Below, one piece after another: positions 1-11,109 of a stretch of DNA of 64,000 bases. The notes beneath the pieces were generated by a model. It was not told the DNA's origin, made no database searches, and saw nothing but the letters and a program-made list of their open reading frames with translations. The position numbers and the translations under genes were made by a program. Position 1 is the stretch's first letter, and each line of letters begins with the position of its first letter. The stretch is taken from the NCBI GenBank assembly GCA_013420905.1, contig JAAXNY010000010.1, positions 2,728,001 to 2,792,000 of the forward strand, written 5' to 3'. Source of the stretch: Collybia mongolica (lineage: Eukaryota > Basidiomycota > Agaricomycetes > Agaricales > Clitocybaceae).

Positions 1-888
1 TCCTATGTCGAAGCGTGATTCGCCACAACGATGGCACGAGGTCTTGTCAGCAAAAGGTCCTGTATAAGCATGGCAGGAGTTCGGACACATGTCACGGATA
101 ATCAGGGTGATACCAGTGAGATTTTTGATCTGTCGTTTGAGCTGGTAGAACAAGAAAAGTTCATTATCAGGATTTCTGGTGCGAATTGTTTCGATTGTTG
201 AGTCGTATAATTTTGCCGAGTTGATACCTCCAAGAAACAAACGCAGGCACATGAAGAGATCAATATCACTCTCCGGGTCCAGCTCCAGAGATTCTTCTGG
301 CGGATTCAATAGCGTCGCGATAGCTTCGTTTGAGAGGTCACCATTGTCAATTTTCGCATCCTTGAGGGCTTGAATGAATTGCTGCGAAATCTTCACATCC
401 TCGATACAGCTGTAAGTGTTCGCGGGATCTTCGTCCACACCAGCTTGCTGGTCAATATGAGGTTGATCTCTTTCTTCTTCATTCAACATGTCAAGACTGC
501 CTGGATCTGGAAGCATTACTTGGGGCTGTAAGAGGCCTATATGCAGGTCATCCATGTCCTGTGAAAAATATGTAAGTTCTCGACACATTGGTAGGAGAAT
601 AGGGCTTACATTGGCCGAATTCCTGCCAGAATCATCTTCGAACGGTTGCAGAGTTGGTAGATCATTACCTCGGTGGTCGGGAAGCAGTACATTGTTGTCA
701 AGCTGCGTTTCAATGTGCGCGGGTAGTCGATTTGATTCTCGTTGTCTTTGGATGGACTCTATGGTGGGGTACTGGTCAGCGTTGTTGCGGCGTGCAATGA
801 GTGCATGTCTATTAAATGATGATTTCGAGACCTCGCGCAAAGTCTTGCAATATCTCGTGCAGTCACAGAAATACTTCTTGGGTGCCAT
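1..888 (-). CDS. Plavaka-like transposase, N-terminal part (runs off left edge)
   Basis: An open frame of 296 codons starts at the ATG at 888 and continues past base 1 with no stop, so only the N-terminus is present. Residues 5-21 form a small Cys/His module (FCDCTRYC, then a run ending in FNRH) like the finger at the start of basidiomycete Plavaka/KDZ-type transposases. Near the left edge the motif MCPNSCHAYTGPF followed by CHRCGESRFD is the cysteine-rich block that precedes the DDE catalytic core in Plavaka (CACTA-like) elements. The catalytic core itself lies outside the window. No intron is needed in the visible part. No terminal inverted repeat was recognised upstream of 888, so the element's right end is undefined. 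Family assignment is from motif memory and is fairly secure; activity is unknown. Confidence 0.75.
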   Translation of the reverse strand, partial: MAPKKYFCDCTRYCKTLREVSKSSFNRHALIARRNNADQYPTIESIQRQRESNRLPAHIETQLDNNVLLPDHRGNDLPTLQPFEDDSGRNSANVSPILLPMCRELTYFSQDMDDLHIGLLQPQVMLPDPGSLDMLNEEERDQPHIDQQAGVDEDPANTYSCIEDVKISQQFIQALKDAKIDNGDLSNEAIATLLNPPEESLELDPESDIDLFMCLRLFLGGINSAKLYDSTIETIRTRNPDNELFLFYQLKRQIKNLTGITLIIRDMCPNSCHAYTGPFADKTSCHRCGESRFDIG

Positions 889-2030
889 AGGCTCTGTTAG
901 AGACAGAGTAGGGAGTTGGAGGAGACGGCTATAGCGCTAAGGAAAAACTCAAGCACAGAAGTTTGTGAACAAGTCAAGGGCATGAATTCAATAAACTACT
1001 TGACACAGAGAAGTCAGTTGTATCGATCACATTGAACAAGACATTGAGAAGGTCAGTTGTCAAATGACGTCGAGGAAGTTGTCGTTCAGATGCAAGTTTT
1101 CGATTTTACCCAATTTGGCACGATTGACTACTATTTGGCTAGATCTGGGTCAATTTGGCTCAACGGGCTTTTCACTGGGCCTCATCCCTAATCGACATCG
1201 CCTTTCATCAGACCACTCTTTCGGCCTGGGCCACCATCCTTTTACACCATATCCAAATTTTTAACTTATCAGAGCTGATCCTGACTATCTGCAGGGTCAT
1301 CTCATCTTGCCTGTACTGGGGGCTTCACTAATCCGTTCACATCCACCTCATCAACTACCAGGCCACATGAGGACACCACAACTCTAGTACTCTGCTTCGC
1401 GCAGATCCTTAGGGAGCATCACCGCCAACATTCTCGACGATTTATTCGTACTTGCTTAACCACTACACCCAAATACAAAAGGAGGAAGGGGTCTGGCCCC
1501 CAATCAGCTACTGTCCCTGCACAGAGCACACCTCTTGGGGAGAATGCCAGTTTATCGACCAATGGTGGGATTTGGCGGCCTCATTTTGAGGGGAGTCATC
1601 GCTTTGGGAGAGCGGTGTGGAACAGGGGGGAAAGTAATAGGGGGGATTCAGGAGAGGGGGAGCAGGTTTGAGGTATGGGTCATTCATTTAGTTTGGACAT
1701 TTATCTTCGACACTGGGGGGGAGTAATGGGTTTCCAGGGCGCCCTGAAAATACCAGGGGGGGAGTGGAACAGGGTACCAACGTGAAGGGAGGGGACCATG
1801 CCCCGACAAGCAAAGGCAAACCTTTAAGGCGTTGGGAGGTTCAGACATGGTACAGTACAATACCGTTGGACTGCAGGTATCCTCAGTCTAGACCAGTAAT
1901 ATGACCTGGAGAGCAACTTAGTGTACAGCTCCACCCTGATGGCTCATTACAGATTACTTAGTGGTAATAGGTGTCTATGCCTGCATGTAGCTGGGTCAAA
2001 CCCACATGCGCTTAATATTATTATATGACC

Positions 2031-2054
2031 AAAAAAAAAAAAAAAAAAAAAAAA
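2031..2054 (+). repeat. 24-base poly(A) run
   Basis: Twenty-four consecutive A. About 35 bases upstream lies GGGTCAAACCC, loosely like a pol III B box, so a retroposed (SINE-like) 3' tail is possible. No 5' A box or target-site duplication was confirmed. Confidence 0.5.
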
Positions 2055-2884
2055 TAGCCGCCGGTAAATAAACTTAATCGGACCGTAAATAGACTAACAA
2101 ATTCACTGGAGAGAATGGTTTTGCATTTTCCAGCTTCCACAATCACTTTAAACACTCAATTTAAAGACAAACTAACTCAGAATTTTACTCCCAACAAAAT
2201 GTTAAATACAGATCTTTTGAAATCATTTTCTTTTGTAGATAAGTTGTGCCAAGCAGTGCTGTTCTGACACATTGCTGCAACAGCCAGAAAATCTGGATTT
2301 AACAAATTGTAGTCTTAATGTGTAGGAACAAGATTGACCAATGACTCAAGACCTAAAAATGAGCCTCTGACAATATAAAGTTAAAGGACTACTTGCAAGG
2401 ATCTACATTGTTTTTGACTTTATAAGATAGTGGTTCAATAAAATGTATATCTGTATTCAAAAACATATTCTCCTAGTGTATATGGAAAAGTTTCATTAAT
2501 GGTATGAGAGGTGGCGGTAAGTATCTGCAAAATGCGTTCCACATCCACTCATGTGCGCCGCAGTGCACGCGCGATCATCACGGCACAGCCACATCTAAAT
2601 CAGCAAATCAGCAGCTCCTGCCATGCCAATGCTTTCCAACTGCCTGAACAGTGGAAATCCTGAATAAATATAAAGCATGTACTTTACCATAAAGGACAGA
2701 CAACCCTCAGTGTGTGTTAAGCACTGGAATATACACCAGAAGAGCTGTGGGTCACCAAATTTAGCTGAATTATTAATGAATTTAATTTAATCAATAATAT
2801 TACTGATCAGTGAAATTTCATCAGTACGCAAAATTACTAAGCATTGCCCATCCCCATTAATAACATTTCTAACAATTTATAACG

Positions 2885-2910
2885 TGTTACTAACATCCAT
2901 GTTAGTAACA
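2885..2910. repeat. 26-base palindrome (12-base arms, 2-base centre)
   Basis: TGTTACTAACAT, CC, ATGTTAGTAACA: the arms are perfect reverse complements. A second, shorter inverted pair of the same word (GTTAGTAAC ... GTTACTAAC) lies at 2952-2975. The function is not known. Confidence 0.8.
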
Positions 2911-3320
2911 TGTTATTAACATCTGTGAATAACCCCCTCCAAAGCTGCCATGTTAGTAACCTGTTAGTTACTAACCTCGGAGTTTCTTCCCGAACCCTAC
3001 ACTTTCCAATCCTCTGATCAACCACTTGCAATTCCGTTCTGATATTAGTAAAGAAAATACATTAAAACTTCGACTTCAAATAGGAACGCGGCAAGGAGCT
3101 GTACCCACACTATATTATGGGCCCAACCAGTACTCAAGAGGCAATCCAGAGGAGTACAGTCAGCTTGGGGTATGGGAGCAGTCGCGAGCTTGACAAAATA
3201 TCTGTTAATGTTATGTAAGCGAAAATCTGGCGAACTTTTCTCGAGCTCGAATCTTGGCAAGTTATTTCTAGCTACTTCCTACGACGCAACAACTATGAGT
3301 GGAACGTACATTGTGGATCA

Positions 3321-4764
3321 TGCGGGTCTCGCTTCCAAGACCCTACCCTCGATCTTCTGTGGCAAACGTTCACCAGCTTAGTACCCCTGATCAAGTGTAT
3401 GCCATCGGACCTCTGGAAAATAAGGAGAAAGGAACAGGGGGACGTATTGATGAGCTTGTCTTTTGGACCGTTATAATATCGCTAACTTATATTGCTCAAT
3501 TTGAAGGTGTTCGGGAGAGCTATTGCTCCTACAGACTGGGAAAGATTCTAGGTGCATGCACAGCATGTACGAGGTTTCGTTGTTCGATTGGCCGTGGATG
3601 ACAGGCCTTAAATATCGCAGCAGGATCTGAAGTTTTACTACCTAATCTTAGGAAATTGATCTGGTTGGAACGTAATGGCCAGTTCTTTCCCTTCATCCGC
3701 CTCTTTCTCGGGCAACAAATACGCGAGTTGACACTCGGGCTTCACAGCTCCCCACTAATACGACTATCTCTTTTGTCTAATTTATGCGCCCGATATCCAA
3801 AGTTAACTCACTTGGAGCTCCAAGGATTCCCCAAAATCCCAGAGAGCACACCCAACCTTCGTCACATTCAAACAATATTCATTGCCATTTGCGGCTGGTA
3901 TCACCTCCAGTCCCTAATGGCCTCACGGATAACTCCTGATGCCCTTGTCCACATTGCAACTCTTCCTCAACTACGAAATCTAATATTTAAAGTAAATTCC
4001 TCGAAATTGTCCAGTGGTTTTCCACGTGTAAAGAACACCCCCGCCTTCCCATCCCTACGAAGTCTCTCCATCGCATGCGAACATTTATATTTTTGCACAC
4101 CCCTGATTTTATCAATGTCAAACCAGCGACTGGAATCCATCACTATTGGTGTGAACCGAGCTCCTCGTTCATCTTGGAGGGAGTTCTTCGTTGGTTTCAA
4201 TGAGCATTGCGTACATGAGGCTCTTCAGGTGCTGGTGGTCGAAACTAGGTTTTTATTGGGAGACGAAAACCAACACGCTACTACCCTGGAGGATATCAAA
4301 CCACTCTTTACATTCCCAAACCTAATAAAAGTTAAGTTGTCACCTCCAATCCCACTTGGACTTTGTGACGGAGATGTGCCTACACACGTTTTCCCTCGAC
4401 GGCCTTTCCCAACCAGGCCGATCTCCCACCTTAACGCTTCAAGCCCTTGTCCCCCTGGCAAGGCACTGCAAAAGACCTAGCATTCCTCACAATATTCATC
4501 AGCGCGCTCGTCGTCCCACCTCGGAAGCGAAGATGGGAAGTGTTTGACGGGTTTTCTAAATCAGTGTCCATCGACATAATAGACTCGCCCATCAACAGCC
4601 CGAAGAATGTGGCCATTTTTTTGTCAAGAATCTTTCCGAACCTCCACTCCCTGGATCATGACAGGGACGAAAATGGCGAGGATGACATTCCCACCACAGA
4701 GTTGTCGGAGGTCGAGGACCTTCTTGATGTGCTCATTACGGTGCGCATAGAAGAACGAACACGG
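3321..4764 (+). pseudogene. Degenerate F-box/leucine-rich-repeat-like gene
   Basis: Fragments in changing frames match the two intact minus-strand paralogs at 8991-10573 and 11110-12724. The end of the F-box-like region reads CGSRFQDPTLDLLW and then LVPLIKCMPSDLW from 3321. An intron-like gap with a CTAAC branch word leads to APTDWERF, the family's exon 2 start, which is followed at once by an in-frame TAG at 3549-3551. The leucine-rich body resumes in another frame from about 3,600 (LLPNLRKLIWLERN; LTHLELQGFPKI), and two further frame changes occur near 4,380 and 4,460 before the acidic C-terminus (DIPTTELSEVEDLLDVL, ending 4764). With one nonsense codon and at least three frame changes it cannot encode a full protein. 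The N-terminal start of the F-box was not found. Confidence 0.75.
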
Positions 4765-5692
4765 TGAAAAGTAAGGGACGAAGATTCGGAATTGGATAGA
4801 GCAGATTTGGATTTGGATGGAGCAGATACCGGCGCCTGATGGGCAAGTAAACAGGCCTTTATGGGAACAAAAAACATTCCTGTGTGATTAACAGTTGCTA
4901 GATCCTGATGCTCATTAGCGCACATTTATAGTTTTCATTCGCCAAGCCCCTTTCATTCATGATCAGAATAGGTGTCTCCCTAGCAGCACTGTACACAAAC
5001 TTGGACATGTGGTTACCTCCAAGTATGCCTTGCCATTCAGTCTGATGATTTGAAAGCACATATTCTTATCTTACATTACAAGCAAGGGCTTAATGTCAAG
5101 AAATTTGCTTGCTCCTTGTTAGTATCAAGGAGAGTTTTGCACCTATGGTACACATTAAAACCTAACCATGCGGACACATTCTATCCTCCACAGACAGTAC
5201 TTTCATATGGAGTTTACTTGGCCAACGTTTTTGCTTGTACATTGATGAACTTCAGGAAGAACTAATCACTCAATGCGAAACAGACCTTGGTTTTTTCAAG
5301 TCTTCCCCCCCCCCAACTTGCAGTTATTACAACATGTGTTGTGACTCGTGCAGAAACATGAAAAGAAATGCAAAATTATTGGTGATAGCGAGTCCTCAAA
5401 CAAGACAAACCTTGGGATTTGGGAAGGAGAGAGGGAAGCCACCAGGAACAGATATAAATTGATAAAGGAGTGCTGCCAATTGGACTGTCTGATGCAATAA
5501 GAAAATGTTCACTTTTTTTATAAGAGGCTCCTCACGGTTGGATAAATACAGGCTGGATATGAGCATGCTAGTATATTAAGTCTTGAGGTGTCCTATAGAT
5601 GTACAAACGTCATGGTCTCGCATTGTTATTAATATAAATCAACAAGAACACTGATTACAATTACTATACTCGTCTTGAACTCACACCTAGAT
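4765..5692. other. Gene-free stretch
   Basis: Short frames only, none with family features or consistent splice sites. It contains a C10 run near 5,309 and the 3' flank of the DUF202 gene. Confidence 0.4.
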
Positions 5693-6532
5693 CTAACCTT
5701 TCCCTGATATCAGTACAGCGAACACAATAACGACTATCACAAAGAGAACGACCGTGATCCCGCCAATCGCGGTTCGCGCTGCTGGGAATACGCCTTTCGT
5801 AAGAGCATGCTGAATAATGAAATATCTGTAAACGCCTATATAAATTGAAAGCGTAGAATGAGACCTGATTGACATTTCGGCATAAGAATCTTCGCACCTA
5901 TCATAAGCACAAAAAGCCCAAATATAACCAGCGTAGCGCCCAGAGGGTGGGCAAATCGCTGTATTCGTCGCACAGCAAAATTATTATTCGTGGCGCTGGA
6001 CGTGGAGGCTATCGCAAACAGCTGCACTAGTGCTATTCCAGATATACTGGTTGTAAGAAGATTGGGGGGGACTATGACGTAGCTCACCAACGCCCGTCGT
6101 TGCTATCACCAGACTCGTTCTCACATACGCCAGAAACGTCCTTTCCGACGCCAAGTGATCCCTAGCAACACTCCCTGAGTTCTCCAGCACTAAAGCTGGC
6201 TTGAATCTCTTGAGAAACCGCCCATCTCGTGAACCAGCGCCTTTTTTGCGCGATTTCCGTCTCCAAGACCTCGGAGTTGGGGGGGAATCAGGTGTGTAGT
6301 CGAAAGGACTTGACGGCGGAAAAGCAGCTGCGTCGTTCGCAGTCGTTCTGCTATCCACAGTATGCGCTAGTTCGCTCCCTCCAATCTCAAGCTTTGGGAC
6401 GTTTGGATGGTCCGGCGTTGAGGGTGGAGCGCAGACCCGTTCTGGCGGAGGAGATGGCGGGGGTTCCTTTTCGAGAATTTGGGACATCCTGCGAGTGAGT
6501 TCGGGAAGAAAACCTGATTTGCGGCCTGACAT
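5693..6532 (-). CDS. DUF202 domain membrane protein
   Basis: Three exons, 6532-6088, 6032-5898 and 5835-5693, join in frame to 240 residues; introns are 55 and 62 bp with GT-AG ends. The first 110 or so residues are Pro/Ser-rich and then basic, a likely cytosolic tail. ARDHLASERTFLAYVRTS followed by a hydrophobic segment is the hallmark of the DUF202 family (YidH-like; the domain also occurs at the C-terminus of vacuolar transporter chaperone subunits). Three membrane helices are visible: LVIATTGVALVQLFAIA, LGATLVIFGLFVLMIGVYR and GGITVVLFVIVVIVFAVLI. The splice joins rebuild the conserved TGVALVQLF and MIGVYRYF. The start at 6532 is the first ATG of the frame. The biochemical role of stand-alone fungal DUF202 proteins is not established. 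No SPX or VTC catalytic domain is attached. Confidence 0.85.
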
Positions 6533-6864
6533 ATTTCAATTTTTCTTTTACCTGGGGATAGGGAATTCGAGCAGGAGGCTCGGTAACTCTACTATCACGT
6601 GTTATGGGTCTCAAAATCACAGAGAGTTTCAAAATCCAGTATATTAAGACATCGGGACTACAAATTACCAAAGGCATTGCAGATCTGAAACGTATTAACC
6701 TATGTAAATGTGTTCCCAGTGTGCGATGGGGAATAATGGATGCCTTTGCTTTGCGATATTGTCAAAAGTGTGTCTCAAAATCCAATTTCTTTGTAAAGTG
6801 TACCCGGCTAAACACAATATCCCATAAAAAGCTCTCAAAACTTCAGGTATTGTTATTTAGGCTA
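6533..6864. other. Short intergenic stretch, upstream of the DUF202 gene
   Basis: Contains a CACGTG E-box at about 6,596-6,601 in the presumed promoter of the minus-strand DUF202 gene, and two stretches resembling TCTCAAAA at 6608 and 6833. No gene seen. Confidence 0.3.
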
Positions 6865-8331
6865 CTATCCCTCTAATTCCAACTTTTGGGGGCTCTCCGG
6901 CCGTCGAGGCAGAAGATAGAGAGGAAGGGATATGTTTGCGTGACAAGGACCCTTTCTCTGCCAAAATTTCAAACTCAGTCACGCCGAACGCGTCGCGTCG
7001 CGCTTTTGTGTATTTTCCTTGGCGTCAATCCTTTGGCCCCACCGCGTCCGTTTCATGGCAGAGGGTGCATGAGTTCTCGAAGCGCTCCTTCAGGAGTATT
7101 CTCATCACATTCCATCAGCACCAAGACTGAAAAGTTCATCCAAGAGGCCTGCACACTGCTTCGTGCCGAGAAGAAGCCCAATTACACTCGCATCATCCAT
7201 GAAATCAAGGATCGTACTGGGGTTACACTTCCCTATCACACTGTCCGTAACCGCTTTCTCGGATTCACGACCTCAAACGGAAGCTCAATACTCGTGATAA
7301 GGCAACAACAAAACGTCGCAAACTCAATACAGATGCGAGATGGCTCAATTCCGACACTGGCTTGAGGTTGGTGGAGGAACAGGAGGCGGCGCGAGAGGCT
7401 GAGGAGCAGAAAAAGCGCGAAGCAAGGGAACGACGGGACGCAAAGGAGGCTGAGCGCGAAGCACGGCGACAGGAGATGGGCCCGGATACACGATTTACTG
7501 GAGGGTTGAGCAGCAAATCGAAAGCGGACCTTCAGGATATTGCACAAGCTTTGAAACTCGACATTACTGGGCAGAAGAAGGACATCATGGGCCGAATCAC
7601 GTCGTGTTTCGATGAGAACCCAACTTTGCGCGAGGACCTCCGCTTCGAAGGCTTATTCAACCGAGCAAGGCGACGCGCTGGTGCCCAAATGGATGGCGAG
7701 GATCCACCCTCTGACTCAGCTGGGCCGTCATCAACGCTACCTCTTCCTTTGGCTTCCAACATTGTAAATACTCATTTATCTCCTCACTCACTACAACAAA
7801 CTTTTGGTTTCCAACTCAACCCTCTGCCTTCACAATCCCCATTCCCCTCAATGTCTGGGCCAACCCTGCCATTACAATACCTTCCCCATCATCCTAATCT
7901 GTATTTTCATCCACATTTAATACCAAATTAGTACTTATATTCTATACTGCATATACACATTATAATACCATGTACCTATCTACAGCTTAATGTTGATAAT
8001 TGGTTTTGACTGCCACTTTGTATCACGACGCGAACATTTGAGCGTCGACGTGCCGTGGGTGCCGAAGCGGAATTGGAATTGGCTGTATGAGTCAGCGTGA
8101 CCGAGTGTTACGAAATTTTTGAAACTCCCAATTGCACTCAAGTTGTCCTCGCGGCTTTGCTCCGACAACACAACACAATCACATTTTACTAAAGTAGCAG
8201 TACGGATAGTGAGTTTAGATGTTTCCCTATGATCTCCTTAAGTCTGATTGAATATATGTGCTGTGGATCCTTCGTTATTCAAGTTTTCTCTGAAAATTTA
8301 CGAATTTTTTGAAACTCCCAAAGAGGGATAG
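6865..8331 (+). mobile_element. Internally deleted pogo-like DNA transposon
   Basis: The ends read CTATCCCTCT at 6865-6874 and AGAGGGATAG at 8322-8331, a 10-base inverted pair, each flanked by TA (6863-6864 and 8332-8333), the target duplication expected for pogo/Tc1 elements. Inside, the frame from the ATG at 7069 gives a helix-turn-helix-like N-terminus (KFIQEACTLLRAEKKPNYT ... TVRNRFLG). A second frame at 7362-7931 gives the charged tail found behind the DDE domain in basidiomycete pogo-like proteins (EEQEAAREAEEQKKREARE), then a SAP-like helix pair (SSKSKADLQDIAQALKL) and a Pro-rich end. The DDE catalytic core between these two parts is absent, so this looks like a deletion derivative. 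A subterminal word, ATTTTTTGAAACTCCCA or close to it, occurs at about 8,109-8,130 and 8,301-8,320. The short inverted repeat alone would be weak; the matching TA flanks and protein remnants support it. Confidence 0.6.
7362..7931 (+). pseudogene. C-terminal remnant of pogo-like transposase
   Basis: Open frame of 189 codons inside the deleted element. The same frame extends upstream of the first ATG with transposase-like sequence (TTKRRKLNTDARWLNSDTG), which shows that the ATG is internal to an older, longer protein. The N-terminal remnant ending at 7365 is in another frame and overlaps by 4 bases. No DDE residues are left. Confidence 0.6.
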
Positions 8332-8990
8332 TAGTTCGGAATGCTCTGGCTTGGCGTTCGGATCTCGCCTAATTTAGCAATCAGCCGGAAAGAAGCGAAA
8401 TCATAACCTTATTCTGATTCCAAGCTCCTGTTAGACATTTATAGTTACCGGGCGGTTCAGTATTGAAATGTGACTAAGAGGGGGGAAGAGCAAAGAGCCT
8501 AGAGGTAAGTGGGATGCCCACAAAGTCCTGTCCTAGTTTTCCAACGTAATAACGATGTTTCCATCAGCACGAAGCACCCGAGTCGGATTGACGTTGTCCC
8601 ATCATCTCACATTTAAGAAGAAAAATTACTACCAACATGAGGCACCCCCTGAGATAATGAAACATGGAATTTAAGGTAAGCTCCATCAGTGTGAGGTATT
8701 AAAGGCTCGTAGCATCCTTGCTTGCGGGTTGCAGTAGTGTTTTTTGATATGTATGTTACTTAGGAGTTTGAGCAAGAAAGTCAAAGTTGAATCCAAGGAA
8801 GTCACAAACCTGAGAACGAGGTAATCATAACATAAAATTTTGATAGGTTTCATCCCCAGACTTGGCTCGCAATACGCGACACAAGCACGATACATATTTA
8901 TTAGGGCGGAGTAAACGATACAAGTGAACCCCGTGTATGCTCCTCAGCGCGAACAAATGCGAAGACTGAGATAAAATCCTGAACCTTACC
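8332..8990. other. Gene-free stretch
   Basis: No supported gene; this is the 3' flank of the F-box gene that ends at 8991. Confidence 0.4.
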
Positions 8991-10573
8991 TCACAGTTTT
9001 TGTGAAGGGGTCAACTCAAGTTCTTCGTCCTCATCCTCGATGTCTGATTTAGGTATGAGTATATCCACGATTCCCGGGAAAACGTACGATAGGAATGAAG
9101 CGACACGCATCGGCTCCTCGATTGTCGAATTCCTCACCCCCAATATGGCGAGGCGTTTATTACATATGCCTCGGGTCTGAGGAAAAACGCTGCCCGTGAT
9201 GCCGGAGCTTGCGTCGACGGCTATGGACAGGAACTCAATGCTTCGGCAATGTTCGGCGATAGGGAGAAGGCCAAAGAGCGTGACGCGAGGGTGAACCAGA
9301 GAAGCATAGCGTGTACCAAGCGAGAGGTGCCGTAAGTGCGGCCAGGCCATTGCCATACCCTTCACGATTGCGTCGTCGAGGTCAAAAGCCCCCACTGGGT
9401 CCAGGTCAACTTCGGTCAAGTTCGGGAAACAAAGAAGGGGCCGTAAGACATTTGGCTTGATGATGTACTCATCTACGTCCAAGGAACGAAGAACGGTCCT
9501 GATCCCTTCAATACCTATCCCATCAACCATCGTATTGAGGTGTGTGATTGTGCGTAACGTAGATAGATCACAGTGCCTCTTTGCGTATTCGAAGAATTCT
9601 TCCAGGTCGGACCTCTTAGAGCGGACTGCCTCGATATTAAGAACTTCGAGGGAACGGGAAGAAATTGCCATCAGTACGTCTTTCAAGAGCCCGGGAGTGC
9701 AGCACCCAAGGGAGAGAGCACGCAAATCAGGGAATGTGACCGCCTGCGGAATCGCAAATACCTCCTGGTCGTCAAGTCTAAGAGATACCAACCCGGGGAG
9801 ATTTGCAATGTGAACCGACGCGGCGTATTCCAGACTAGGAACTCTTAAATCACGAAGATTTCCCAAGCCGCATATAACTGTGGATAAATCCCAAGCAAAC
9901 TTCGAGGTCGAGTCGCAACTTGCTGTTACTTCCAGGCACTCCAAGGATGGGTACCGAGTGTTCAGACCGGCGAGCAAGGTCAATGGCAAGGTCTCTGCTA
10001 GTCCGATTTCAAAATGGATAGCCTTGAGCTTTGGCCCCAGGAAAAGGGGGATGTGGGAGATGAGGCCCGGATTGTCGCGTGGAAACCAACGGAGGGTCCT
10101 AATATCCGGAACTAGACATCGGCCCATAGAAAAGACGGCGAGGATACCGTAGACGCTCGGATGTACGCAGGGGCCGCCATGGAGGTCTGAGTGTTCGATT
10201 CCGACATCGAGTGTCTTGACTCGGCGAGCGTTCACAAAAAAGCGGGAACATTCGGATGGGATGATTGGATTGTCAATGACCTATTCAAGTAGGAAGAAGG
10301 GTCCAAGGCTTATCAGGCTTGGTGGTGAAAGTAAATGTGATGTTCTATGCGTACCATCGTGCCTGACAAGTAGGTGCTCAAAATGTCAGGGGGGAGGCTC
10401 TTGACGAGTGGCGCAATACAAGGGAGTGTGGCCCATAGTGTGCTGAGAGCTGGTCCTTCAAAGAATCGACAGGTCCCTGCGAGAGCAGCCAGCGTAAGTT
10501 TGTGCTTTGGGATAAGGTCGACCTTTTCGCAAATGAGGTGGACAATTTCGAGTATATGAAGACAGCGATGCAT
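8991..10573 (-). CDS. F-box/leucine-rich-repeat-like protein (paralog 1)
   Basis: Two exons, 10573-10355 and 10280-8991, with a 74-bp intron, give 502 residues. The N-terminus (MHRCLHILEIVHLICEKV ... LAALAGTCRFFEGPALSTLW) has the F-box-like helix pattern common in expanded Agaricomycete families. It is followed by the linker IIPSECSRFFVNARRVKTLD and then leucine-rich repeats (for example LRDLRVPSLEYAASVHIANL and FPNLTEVDLDPV). The C-terminus is acidic (DIEDEDEELELTPSQKL). F-box proteins of this kind are thought to be substrate adaptors of SCF ubiquitin ligases; the target is unknown. Lengths and exon boundary match paralog 2 next to it, on the same strand, consistent with a tandem origin. No lesion was seen. 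Confidence 0.8.
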
Positions 10574-11109
10574 GTTGGTTAATTGCTCTAAATTGATGGA
10601 GTGAAATTCCTTTTATGTCAGCTTCTTGGTCTGCCCGCTGCGGGTCCTGAATATTCGCTTACACCAAACAAGAGTGAAAGAACAAGCCAGTCGTGAACAG
10701 ACTCAGAATCAATATAAAAAGCCAACATGATCGCATGCGTGGTTGTCAACGTGCGCGTTGAGAGCTCCGATGAAGACCGGGTGGCGACTTTGGAGACAGT
10801 GTATAGAAAGGTTCGATTGTAACAAGTTGAAGGTGTTAGGGTTTTTTATTGTAACAGATCCATGCCAACGCCCTATATATATATACTGATGATACATAAT
10901 GACTGCTTGGATATCTGGCGTTAAGACTAGGGCTAAACGCGTCGAGACCAGTATCATGAACAATAGCTAGAACTGTTCACCCCGATTCGCTATTGAATTG
11001 TACGAAAAAGCGTTGAACCCCAACAATAGACGCATAAGGACGCTCCGTCTACCCGCTGAGTATTTGTTCTTACCAAACGGAACGGGCTCTAATGGTGGTG
11101 GGAGTGCAG
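10574..11109. other. Intergenic between F-box paralogs
   Basis: Presumed promoter of paralog 1 and 3' flank of paralog 2. A TATATATATA stretch lies at about 10,873-10,884. No gene seen. Confidence 0.4.

Larger units (their letters stand above)
889..3320. other. Gene-free, repeat-like region
   Basis: No coding frame supported by motif or splice structure was found. The stretch holds G-rich runs at about 1,590-1,770, a 24-base poly(A) at 2031-2054, AT-rich sequence at about 2,050-2,900 and a cluster of TTAGTAAC-type palindromes at 2885-2975. It resembles debris of mobile elements between the transposase gene and the broken F-box gene. Confidence 0.5.
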
